From: Arthrobacter sp. C2
Lineage (GTDB): Bacteria > Actinomycetota > Actinomycetes > Actinomycetales > Micrococcaceae
Direction of reading: 5' to 3'
DNA: 64,000 nt
NCBI GenBank assembly: GCA_024207135.1
Contig: CP042428.1
Location: 2,728,001 to 2,792,000 of the forward strand
Made by a program: the position numbers and the translations under genes
In this document: positions 8,878 through 16,337 of the stretch, piece by piece
How positions within the stretch are numbered: position 1 is the stretch's first letter
Layout: the number at the start of each line of letters is the position of its first letter
Notes under the pieces: generated by a model
What the model was told of the DNA's origin: nothing
The model's input: only the letters and a program-made list of their open reading frames with translations
The model's database searches: none

Positions 8878-10227
8878 GTGTCCCTTTCCACGAGCCCGCG
8901 GGGCAGCGTCATGCAGCCAAGCACGCCCACGAGTCGGCGCAACTGGGGCATTGTCCTCATGCTTCTGATTTTCTCCATGCTCAATTTTGCCGACAAGGCA
9001 GCAATCGGGCTGGCGAGCAAGCCGATCCGCGAAACCATGGACTTGGGCGCCAGCCAATATGGCCTGCTGTCCAGTGCCTTCTTCTGGCTCTTTGCCGTGG
9101 GTGCCGTGGTTTTGACCGCGGTGTTCAGGAGGATTTCATACAACTGGGCCGTCGGCATCCTGATGTTCACCTGGGTTTTGACGATGCTTCCGTTGACCAC
9201 GCAAACCACCTTCGGTGTCCTGCTGGCCAGCCGCATTGCCCTGGGATTCTTTGAGGGACCGGCTCATGCCTTGTGCCAGTCAATCGTCCACGGGCTTTTC
9301 CCGGCCCAAAAGCGCGCCACCGCCGGTGCCATTGTCACCGCCGGAACCTCGATCGGCCCGTTGCTCGCAGCTCCGACGCTGACGTGGATCATCATGAGGT
9401 GGGACTGGCATGCATCGTTTATCTTCCTGGTTGGCGTCAGCGTGGTTTGGACGGTCGTGTGGTTCTTTTTCGCGGACCGCCTGCCGTTCAAGAAGCGTCC
9501 CCAAACCACCGAGGAAAGGGAAGCGATCGTCGATCCCAACGGCGACATCGTTGTTCCGTTCTACCGGCTGCTGATGCTTCCCAGCTTCTGGGGCTTGGCC
9601 CTGCTGACCTTTGCCGGTTACCTGATCACCTCGCTCAAGGTCACGTGGCTGCCTGCCTTCATGAATGAGGGCCTGGGCTATTCCATGCAAACCGTGGGCA
9701 CGTTGGTGGCGGTCCCCTATGTCTGTGCCATGTTCTTGCTCCTCGGCACGGGCGCACTTTCCGGCTGGCTGCTCAAGCGGGGCTTCTCCTCACGTGTGGC
9801 ACGGTCGTTCCTGACCACGGCCTGCCTGGTGTTCGCGGGACTGAGCATGATCGCCTTCACCCAGCTCCCCGCCGGCCCGATTCAATTGGTGTTCGTGGTT
9901 GCCGCGTTTTCCGTCAACTCGATCGCCTTCGCGATCGGTTTCGCCGGGGCCTCGGACTTCTTGCCCGCCCACCAACGCGCAGCGTTCTTTGGCTGCATCG
10001 TCGCCGCCTACTCGGTGGCCGGAATGGTGGCACCCTATGCACTGGGGATCATTGTTGAGCGTGCGGCAACACCTGCGGAGGGCTATGCCAACGGGTTCCT
10101 GATCGTCGGCATCATCATTTGCGTCCTTGCCGTGGCCGGCGGCCTGATGCTGAATCCGGCCCGCGCCCGGGCCAGGCTTCTTGACTACACGGTGATCCAT
10201 GCCATCCGCCAGAACGCCGCCCGCTGA
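8878..10227 (+). CDS. MFS transporter (anion:cation symporter-like)
   Basis: 449 residues with about 12 hydrophobic segments. The N-terminal half contains LNFADKAAIGLASKPIRE (about 34-51) in place of the RxN-D-R loop of the ACS family (hexuronate, aromatic-acid and phthalate carriers), and the central loop (about 200-225) is charged. GTG at 8878 is the start because an AGGAGA box lies 5 bp upstream. A role in uptake of an acidic or aromatic substrate for the flanking catabolic genes is inferred. It stands alone between a long gene-free leader and a terminator region. Confidence 0.85.
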   Translation: MSLSTSPRGSVMQPSTPTSRRNWGIVLMLLIFSMLNFADKAAIGLASKPIRETMDLGASQYGLLSSAFFWLFAVGAVVLTAVFRRISYNWAVGILMFTWVLTMLPLTTQTTFGVLLASRIALGFFEGPAHALCQSIVHGLFPAQKRATAGAIVTAGTSIGPLLAAPTLTWIIMRWDWHASFIFLVGVSVVWTVVWFFFADRLPFKKRPQTTEEREAIVDPNGDIVVPFYRLLMLPSFWGLALLTFAGYLITSLKVTWLPAFMNEGLGYSMQTVGTLVAVPYVCAMFLLLGTGALSGWLLKRGFSSRVARSFLTTACLVFAGLSMIAFTQLPAGPIQLVFVVAAFSVNSIAFAIGFAGASDFLPAHQRAAFFGCIVAAYSVAGMVAPYALGIIVERAATPAEGYANGFLIVGIIICVLAVAGGLMLNPARARARLLDYTVIHAIRQNAAR

Positions 10228-10583
10228 TCCCCCAGGACGACATGGCGTGGTCGCATGGCCGGAGCCAAGCGTTGCCGGGACGGCGGTGGGATTCGGCTCG
10301 CGGAGCGCCCTTTGGGTGGCACCGTGCGGATGTGCCGAGTCGTTTCAGGCCCCACGCAGGCCAGGTCCCGGTTGGATTCCTGGCCCGGCCCGCGTTTGCC
10401 ACCAACAGGAACCCCGGGCCATCCGATGCCGGAAGGTGAAGAGCGGATGCCGCCAGGGGTGCCTGCCTCGGGGACACCACCTCGCCGGTGACCCCGGCGG
10501 GGCTTGGGCACCGGCACGCCAAACGCCCCGCCGGCAGACGTTCTCAGGTACTGCCGGCGGGGCGCGTTGGAACCAAACAACCC
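10228..10583. other. 356-bp gene-free spacer between MFS and LysR genes
   Basis: A convergent spacer, G+C-rich to about 10520, with no protein-like frame on either strand. Its only clear structure is the hairpin at 10524-10564. Confidence 0.6.
10524..10564 (-). terminator. Hairpin terminator downstream of the LysR gene
   Basis: Perfect 14-bp stem (CGCCCCGCCGGCAG at 10524-10537, its complement at 10551-10564) with a 13-nt loop. Read on the minus strand it follows the LysR stop by about 20 bp and is trailed by TTT. It may also stop readthrough from the convergent MFS gene. Confidence 0.75.
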
Positions 10584-11486
10584 CTAGAGTGTCTTGGCGG
10601 TTTCCTTCAGGAGGCGCAGGAACGCTTGCACCGCCGAGGACCTGGCCTCGTCCTTCCTGACGATTGCCGAGGTGCTGACATGTGCCCACTCGTAGGGCAG
10701 GGGCACCAGGGAGACGCCGTTGCCGCTGACCGTGGAGTCCAGCAGCGTGTTCGCCATGCAAATTCCGACACCGGCCCGCACCATTGACTGCGAGGCCTCG
10801 GCATTGGGCGTGGTGAAAACGACCTTGGCCTCAACACCGTCGAGCAACCGTTCCCAGGCCTGCCCCAGGATGCTTGATTCCGCCGGAAAGATCAGCGCTT
10901 CGCCCTCCAGGTCGGCGGGATTGAACTCGTCCTGTTCGGCCAGCCGGTGCCCCTCGGGCACCGCCAGGACCAGGCGGCCGGCAAGCAGGTCGATGTGGTG
11001 CAGCAAGGCGTCAGCGCCAGGTGCCATCTCGATTCCCGGCAGCCGGGTCACCAAGCCAACATCGAGGTTCCCTGCAATGACACCCCGAGCCACCATCTTC
11101 GAGGGACCCTCGTCAACCTCGAAACGGACATTGGGGAATTCCGTCAGCAGTCGCTTGACCACCCCGGGAAGAATCGTCTGGGATCCGGCGGGCACCGTGC
11201 CCAGCCGGACCGTTCCAAGCTTCAGGCCTCCGATGGCGCTGGCTTCCTCACGCAGCATGCGCTCGGCCTGGACCGCCGCGACGACGTGGGGCAGGATCCG
11301 CTCGGCCGCATAGGTCGGGCGCACGCCCTTGGCGCCGCGGGTCACCAGGATGACACCGAGGTCTTCTTCGAGACGCTGCACCTGGTTGGTGATCGTGGGC
11401 TGGGAAATGCCCAGTTCCTTGGCTGCCTGGCGGAAGGAACCCGTCCGCAAAGCAGCCTCCAGGTAACGCAATTGCGCAAATCTCAT
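10584..11486 (-). CDS. LysR-type transcriptional regulator
   Basis: 300 residues: an N-terminal winged helix with the helix-turn-helix around 15-42 (QAAKELGISQPTITNQV), then a two-lobed effector domain. LysR proteins usually bind T-N11-A boxes and activate a divergent or nearby operon with a pathway intermediate as co-inducer. It sits centrally in the ketone-type module, between the MFS gene and the SDR/permease genes. Its likely targets are the boxes at 14374-14390 and 8232-8244. No convincing copy of that box was found in its own 134-bp upstream gap. Effector unknown. Confidence 0.9.
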   Translation of the reverse strand: MRFAQLRYLEAALRTGSFRQAAKELGISQPTITNQVQRLEEDLGVILVTRGAKGVRPTYAAERILPHVVAAVQAERMLREEASAIGGLKLGTVRLGTVPAGSQTILPGVVKRLLTEFPNVRFEVDEGPSKMVARGVIAGNLDVGLVTRLPGIEMAPGADALLHHIDLLAGRLVLAVPEGHRLAEQDEFNPADLEGEALIFPAESSILGQAWERLLDGVEAKVVFTTPNAEASQSMVRAGVGICMANTLLDSTVSGNGVSLVPLPYEWAHVSTSAIVRKDEARSSAVQAFLRLLKETAKTL

Positions 11487-11620
11487 GGCGTGCTCTCCTT
11501 ATGTTTTGTTGCGGCTCCAGACCACCGGTGGCCAACGTTACCGCGATCACATGCCCGGTGGGGAAACGCCCGTTAATGGCGGCGTAGCATTGGACCTGGG
11601 GGGCCGGGCCGGTGTTGGCG

Positions 11621-12430
11621 CTAGGGTCCATCGATTCCCGTTGCATCCCTTGACAGGGCCCCGCCTTCGACGGGGATCGTGGTCCCGGTGATGTATCCGG
11701 CCGCCGGTGTCAGCAGGAAGACGATCGCGGCGGCAATCTCATGGGGCTGCCCAAGCCGGCCGAGCAGGGGCCTTGAGGCATGCGCCCGTGAATCGGCGGT
11801 GCTTCGGCCCGCAGCGACATAACGTGGCGAGAGGAAGAGCCCGGGCGCCACCGCGTTGACACGCACGCCGCGGGACCCGTGTTCGGCGGCCAACTGCTTG
11901 ACCCACACCTGCAGTGCCGCCTTGGCCGGACCGTAGCCCGGCGCCGTCAGGCCCCCGCGCGAGGCCACCACGCTGGAGACATGGACTATCGATCCATGCT
12001 CCACCAAGGGTGCAAGGACAAGGGCAGAGAAGAAGGCATGGCCAAGGTTGGTCCTGAAATCAAGATCCCAATCGGCCAGTGAGTACTCGGCGATTCCCCG
12101 TCTGTGCATCTGTCCGATGACGTCGATGTATCCGTTGATCGTCCCGAATTCGGCGCGCGCAGCCTCGGCAACCAGCTTCATGCCGCTCTCGGTGGTGGCG
12201 TCCGCGACCACCGAGGGCATCCCCACCGAGCCGGCAACACCGGCGAGGGCCTCCGCATCGATGTCCGCGCCCAGGACCCGTCCGCCGAGGCCAACGATCG
12301 TCCGGGTGACATGTTCCCCGATGCCGCCTCCCGCGCCCAGCACCACGTACTTATTGCCGTCGAGCCTGAATAGCCTTGCGTGGTCAACCTCCGTGGCGGG
12401 AAGTGGGCGGGTGAGTTGTTCCCTGGGCAT
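11621..12430 (-). CDS. Short-chain dehydrogenase/reductase
   Basis: 269 residues of the classical SDR fold. The cofactor loop is GAGGGIGEH (about 31-39) and the active site has the S in VHVSSVVAS and the YGPAK (Y-x3-K) motif near 167. The acidic GADIDAEAL after the second strand favours NAD over NADP. The usual NNAG is replaced by DVIGQ. Start 12430 has an AAGGAAA box; longer readings add non-SDR sequence. It lies in the minus-strand run with the ABC permease and a second SDR. An alcohol/ketone oxidation in the BVMO pathway is likely. Confidence 0.85.
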   Translation of the reverse strand: MPREQLTRPLPATEVDHARLFRLDGNKYVVLGAGGGIGEHVTRTIVGLGGRVLGADIDAEALAGVAGSVGMPSVVADATTESGMKLVAEAARAEFGTINGYIDVIGQMHRRGIAEYSLADWDLDFRTNLGHAFFSALVLAPLVEHGSIVHVSSVVASRGGLTAPGYGPAKAALQVWVKQLAAEHGSRGVRVNAVAPGLFLSPRYVAAGRSTADSRAHASRPLLGRLGQPHEIAAAIVFLLTPAAGYITGTTIPVEGGALSRDATGIDGP

Positions 12431-12528
12431 GGCGTTTCCTTCCAGCATGCACATGAACGGCCAGGGACAAGTTTTCTCGTCCCTGACCGCCATATGTCTA
12501 TTCCTTGGTTTGCCGAGTCAGTGTTGTT

Positions 12529-13371
12529 CTAGCGGGTCCATTTGGTCACGAGTTTTTGTAGGCCCGAAATGGAAAGATCCAGAACCATCGACAGCAAGCC
12601 CATGGCCAGCAGGATCGCGAAGGTCTCGGCGACCTGGAAGTTGTTGGTCACCACCACCAGTCGCTGTCCCAGACCGGTGTAGGCGCCGACCATTTCCGAC
12701 ACCACCGCCCCGAGCACCGAGTAGACAGCACCGAGCCGCAAACCACCGACGATGGCCGGAAGTGCCGAGGGCAGCTCGATCTTGAAGAATCGCTGCGCCT
12801 TGGACATGCCCAGGGACTGGGTCAACTGCTTGATGTCGTGGTCCAGGGCCTGCAGGGCCCCCATGGTGCTGGTCATCAGGACGAAGAACACGACGCTGAA
12901 GGCGACCAGGGCCTTTGGCCCGAAGCCGAGCCCGAACCAGAGGATGAAAATCGGTGCCAGCGCCGGGCGGGGAAGGCTGTTCATCAGGGTCAGGAACGGC
13001 CTGGCCGCAACGTGCAGGACAGGGACCCGCACAAAGGTGACGCCCGCCAGGATGCCGAGGACCGCGCCGGAAACCAGGCCGGCCATGGCACCGCTGAACG
13101 TCGCGGACACGTCCGTCCAGAACGTGGCATCCGACAACTGCTTGATGAAGGATGTCCCGACATCGATCGGGGTGGAAACCAGGGTCGAATCCATGATCCC
13201 TTGGCGGGTGACAAACGACCACGCCAGGACGAAGGCCGCGAGCGCGCCCAGCCGAAGTGCCCAGACGGTTGCTTTTTCCTTGCGGCGTGTGCGGGTGCGT
13301 TCAGCAAGAATCGTGCTGTCCGTGTAGGCGACGGGTCCGGCCTCAGTGGCGGCTTGAGCGATGGTTTCCAT
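12529..13371 (-). CDS. ABC transporter permease (SsuC/TauC type)
   Basis: 280 residues with about six membrane segments and the permease-ATPase coupling loop QSLGMSKAQRFFKIELPSAL (about 180-199), the EAA-like motif of the BPD_transp_1 family. It belongs to the nitrate/sulfonate/taurine-type importers, which work with NMT1-type binding proteins. The binding protein at 483-1610 and the ATPase at 14601-15485 fit that type. It follows the SDR at 13429-14247 by 57 bp and precedes the SDR at 11621-12430. Confidence 0.88.
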   Translation of the reverse strand: METIAQAATEAGPVAYTDSTILAERTRTRRKEKATVWALRLGALAAFVLAWSFVTRQGIMDSTLVSTPIDVGTSFIKQLSDATFWTDVSATFSGAMAGLVSGAVLGILAGVTFVRVPVLHVAARPFLTLMNSLPRPALAPIFILWFGLGFGPKALVAFSVVFFVLMTSTMGALQALDHDIKQLTQSLGMSKAQRFFKIELPSALPAIVGGLRLGAVYSVLGAVVSEMVGAYTGLGQRLVVVTNNFQVAETFAILLAMGLLSMVLDLSISGLQKLVTKWTR

Positions 13372-13428
13372 GGTGGGCCCTTTCCTTCCAGGAAGGTTTG
13401 GTGCTTGATGAATGATTCGGTGCGATGC

Positions 13429-14247
13429 TCAACGAATGAGCTTGATGTCCGAGGGTGACGAGGTGTGTGGTCCGCCGGTGGCCTGGACGATGGTTCCGGT
13501 GATGAAGCTTGCACCGCCGGAGCACAGGAACATGATGGCGTCCGCGACCTCTTCGGGCCGGCCCACGCGCCCGAGGGCAATGTTCTCGCCGAAGGTCCTC
13601 TCGGCCTCGGGGGAATTGAAGCGGGAAGCGGGAGTCAGGGTGGCACCGGGCTCCACGCAGTTGACGCGGATGCCACGGTCTGCCCATTCCCACGACATGG
13701 TCTTGGTCAGCGAGGCGATGCCGGCCTTGGCGGCGGCGTAGGCGCCACGCATCGGGTGGGCGTGGTTGGCCGAGCTGGAACCGACGTTGATGATGTTTCC
13801 GCCGCCCTGCTCGGTGAAGACGGGCAGGCAGGCCACGGCGGTCTGGAATGAGCCAGTGAGGTTGGTGCCGATCACGGCGTTCCAGGCGTTGGTCGACAGG
13901 TCTTCGAGGCGTGCTGCGAAGTTGCCGCCGGCGTTGTTGATCAGGATGTCGATGCGGCCGAACTTTTCCACGGCGGTGGCCACCAGCAGTGCGGCGGTTT
14001 CGGGCTCCTTGATGTTGCCGGTAACGACCTCGGCCCTTCGGCCGAGTGCGCGGATCTCTTGGGCCTTGGCCTCGAGCGTCTCGGCCTTGCGACCGTGCAG
14101 GATCAGGTCCGCGCCCGCCGCGGCAAACTTGTCGGCAAGTGCCGAACCGATACCGCCCGAAGCGCCCGTCACGATGACGACCTGGCCCGTGAAATCGAAC
14201 GTGGCCTGTCCCACTTTTTTGCTGTTGGCGGTGTCTGTTTTCGTCAT
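13429..14247 (-). CDS. Short-chain dehydrogenase/reductase (glucose/cyclohexanol dehydrogenase-like)
   Basis: 272 residues, classical SDR. The cofactor loop is TGASGGIGSAL (about 30-40), followed by NNAGG near 110, the serine in NVGSSSAN and YAAAK near 179. It has a 23-residue N-terminal extension before the first strand. Arg after the second strand (HGRKAE) suggests NADP. Start 14247 has an AAGGATT box. It is the first gene leftward from the divergent promoter that holds the 14374-14390 palindrome, so it is probably co-regulated with the BVMO operon and may oxidise the alcohol that feeds the monooxygenase. Confidence 0.87.
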   Translation of the reverse strand: MTKTDTANSKKVGQATFDFTGQVVIVTGASGGIGSALADKFAAAGADLILHGRKAETLEAKAQEIRALGRRAEVVTGNIKEPETAALLVATAVEKFGRIDILINNAGGNFAARLEDLSTNAWNAVIGTNLTGSFQTAVACLPVFTEQGGGNIINVGSSSANHAHPMRGAYAAAKAGIASLTKTMSWEWADRGIRVNCVEPGATLTPASRFNSPEAERTFGENIALGRVGRPEEVADAIMFLCSGGASFITGTIVQATGGPHTSSPSDIKLIR

Positions 14248-14600
14248 CCTGGAATCCTTCTGAATTGATGCCTGCCCGGTGTGCTGGGGTGGATCGCACA
14301 CGGCGGGCCCACATGGAAATGGTGCGTTTGAGAAAGCTTCCATCCATTCGTTCCCGGTAGCAATGAACTAATCGCTATCGATGCGATAGCCCCGGATCGC
14401 CCGTCTTTTCCTTGACTCTGCCGCCGGGGTGTTCAACGATTCATGGACCAGCTGGTGACGTGCACCACAAGCACAAGCCGTCCGGTTCCCTCGTGTTCAT
14501 AGCTGTTCCAGCGTGACCATCGCTGGCGCCGGCTCAGCAATCCTTGACCAACGCAAACTGCCAAACGGGTCGGCCCCGCAAACCAGTGACTGGAGCGAAA
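14248..14600. other. 353-bp divergent promoter region
   Basis: It separates the SDR/permease genes (leftward) from the ATPase-BVMO genes (rightward). Apart from the palindrome at 14374-14390 I see no RNA gene or open frame with family resemblance. Confidence 0.65.
14374..14390. promoter_or_regulatory. Perfect LysR-type operator, GCTATCG-ATG-CGATAGC
   Basis: A 17-bp perfect inverted repeat with 7-bp arms and a 3-bp spacer. Its core TATCGATGCGATA is exactly T-N11-A. It lies 127 bp upstream of the SDR start and 211 bp upstream of the ATPase start, between the two divergent transcripts. The LysR at 10584-11486 is the nearest candidate. Confidence 0.65.
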
Positions 14601-15485
14601 ATGCCCAATACAACCCTCCGCGCAACTTCCGACAGCGAGACTTCCATGACCGAAAAGGCGGCCCCGTCCTCCACGGCCCGAGGGGTCTCTGTCGAGTTCC
14701 AACAGGTGAACCACAGCTTCCTCCACGGCAACCGGCCGGTGCGGGTGTTGAACGATTTCAACCTGCGCATCGAACCCTCGGAGTTCGTCAGCATTGTCGG
14801 CCCGTCGGGTTGCGGCAAGACCACTGCCCTGGGCATGGTCGGCAACCTCCTGAAGCCGCGCGCAGGACAGGTCCTCATCGACGGCCACAAGGTGCGCCCC
14901 GACAGCAACGAGGCCGCCTTCCTCTTCGCCCGCGATGCCCTGTTGCCCTGGCGCCGGGTCCGCAGCAACGTGGAACTCGGCATGGAGACCCGCGGGGTTC
15001 CCAAGGAAGAGCGCCGCGTGCGCGCCGAGGAGTGGTTGCGCAAGGTCCGCCTGCACGAATTCGCCGACTCCGACGTCCTACACCTGTCCCAGGGCATGCG
15101 CCAGCGCGTGGCAATTGCCCGGACACTGGTGCAGAACCCCAAGGTCCTGTTGATGGACGAACCTTTTGCGGCCCTTGACGCACAGACCCGCGCCATCCAG
15201 CAGGAGGAGTTCACGCGCCTCTGGGAAGCCGAGCGTCCCACCGTCATCTTCGTGACCCACGACCTCGAAGAGGCCATCCTGCTGTCCGACCGCGTTATCC
15301 TGATGGCCAGCCGTCCGGGCCGCATGGTGGTCGACATGAAGATCGAGCTCGAACGCCCGCGCCGCCAGGAAATGCGCCGGGAATCGGACTTGTTCAAGTC
15401 CTATTTCCATGACATGTCCGATCGGCTTCGTTCCGAGGTCGAACTCGCCGAACAGCGCATCCGGGAGGAAAACCAGAATGGCTGA
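14601..15485 (+). CDS. ABC transporter ATP-binding protein (SsuB/TauB type)
   Basis: 294 residues: Walker A GPSGCGKTT (67-75), signature LSQGMRQRVAIAR near 160, Walker B VLLMDEPFAALD and the H-loop FVTHDLEEAI. This is the nitrate/sulfonate/taurine subfamily, matching the permease at 12529-13371. Start 14601 has a GGAG box at 14592; in-frame ATG 14646 is a possible later start. Its end overlaps the hydrolase gene by 8 bp, so transport and ester hydrolysis are translated together. The C-terminal tail of about 40 residues is charged. Confidence 0.9.
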   Translation: MPNTTLRATSDSETSMTEKAAPSSTARGVSVEFQQVNHSFLHGNRPVRVLNDFNLRIEPSEFVSIVGPSGCGKTTALGMVGNLLKPRAGQVLIDGHKVRPDSNEAAFLFARDALLPWRRVRSNVELGMETRGVPKEERRVRAEEWLRKVRLHEFADSDVLHLSQGMRQRVAIARTLVQNPKVLLMDEPFAALDAQTRAIQQEEFTRLWEAERPTVIFVTHDLEEAILLSDRVILMASRPGRMVVDMKIELERPRRQEMRRESDLFKSYFHDMSDRLRSEVELAEQRIREENQNG

Positions 15486-16290
15486 CACCTTGCAGAAGGT
15501 TCCCGCCGCCGACGGCACCACCGTCGCCTATCGCCAGTACGGGCACGGACCGCGCCTGGTGACCGTCCTGCACTCCCTTGCCTTGGACGGATCCTGGTAC
15601 GCACCCCTGGCCGAGGCCCTCGGCGAGGAGTATCGCCTGCTGGCGCCCGACTTCCGCGGGCACGGCCACAGCGCCCGCGGGGACTCGGCACCCACCCTGG
15701 CCCTCGTGGCCCGGGACATTGCCGCCATGTGGGACGCCGAGAACGTGCGCAGCTCGGTCATCCTGGGCATTTCGCTTGGCGGCATGGTTGCCCAGGCGCT
15801 CACCGGCAGCTTCCCCGACCGCGTGGACGCGCAGATCCTGATGGCCACCCGCGGTGCCTACGACGACGCGGCAACCACCGGGACCCTGGCGCGTGCGGCG
15901 GAGGTCCGGGCCCCGAACGGACTGCAGGACGCCGCAGAGGCGACCATGCACCGCTGGTTCGGCGAGAATTCCACCGACGCCTCCAACCCCCTGGTGGCCC
16001 AGGCCCGTGCCCAGTTCCTCGGGGCAGGCGGCGAGGAAATCGCCGGGTACTTCGAGGCCATGACGAAGGTCGGCGACTTCCAGCTGGATTCGCCACCCCC
16101 AACCCTCGTGGTCGGTGGAGACGATGACCGAAGCACCCCGCGTGCTGCCATCGAGCAGCTGGCCGCCTCGATCCCCGGTGCCGAGTTGCGCTTTGCCGCG
16201 GGCGGGCACCTGGTGGCCTTCGAGAATCCGGAAGAGGTCGCCCGAACCGTGCGCCCCTTCCTTGACAGCTTGGACTGCTGGACCAAATAA
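15478..16290 (+). CDS. Alpha/beta hydrolase (enol-lactonase/esterase-like)
   Basis: 270 residues. Nucleophile elbow GISLGG puts Ser at 99. The oxyanion strand carries LHSLALDGSW, and APDFRGHGHS is the usual conserved turn. The C-terminal GGHLVAFE supplies the catalytic His, with VGGDDDRSTP as the Asp region. It resembles 3-oxoadipate enol-lactonases and lactone esterases. The ATG at 15478 is set by GGGAGGAA and overlaps the ATPase gene. It lies 47 bp before the BVMO, so the natural guess is hydrolysis of the ester or lactone that the BVMO makes. Confidence 0.87.
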   Translation: MADTLQKVPAADGTTVAYRQYGHGPRLVTVLHSLALDGSWYAPLAEALGEEYRLLAPDFRGHGHSARGDSAPTLALVARDIAAMWDAENVRSSVILGISLGGMVAQALTGSFPDRVDAQILMATRGAYDDAATTGTLARAAEVRAPNGLQDAAEATMHRWFGENSTDASNPLVAQARAQFLGAGGEEIAGYFEAMTKVGDFQLDSPPPTLVVGGDDDRSTPRAAIEQLAASIPGAELRFAAGGHLVAFENPEEVARTVRPFLDSLDCWTK

Positions 16291-16337
16291 CGGCCTTTCG
16301 GGTCCGCCGTACACTTAAACTGCCTTACGGAGAAGAA

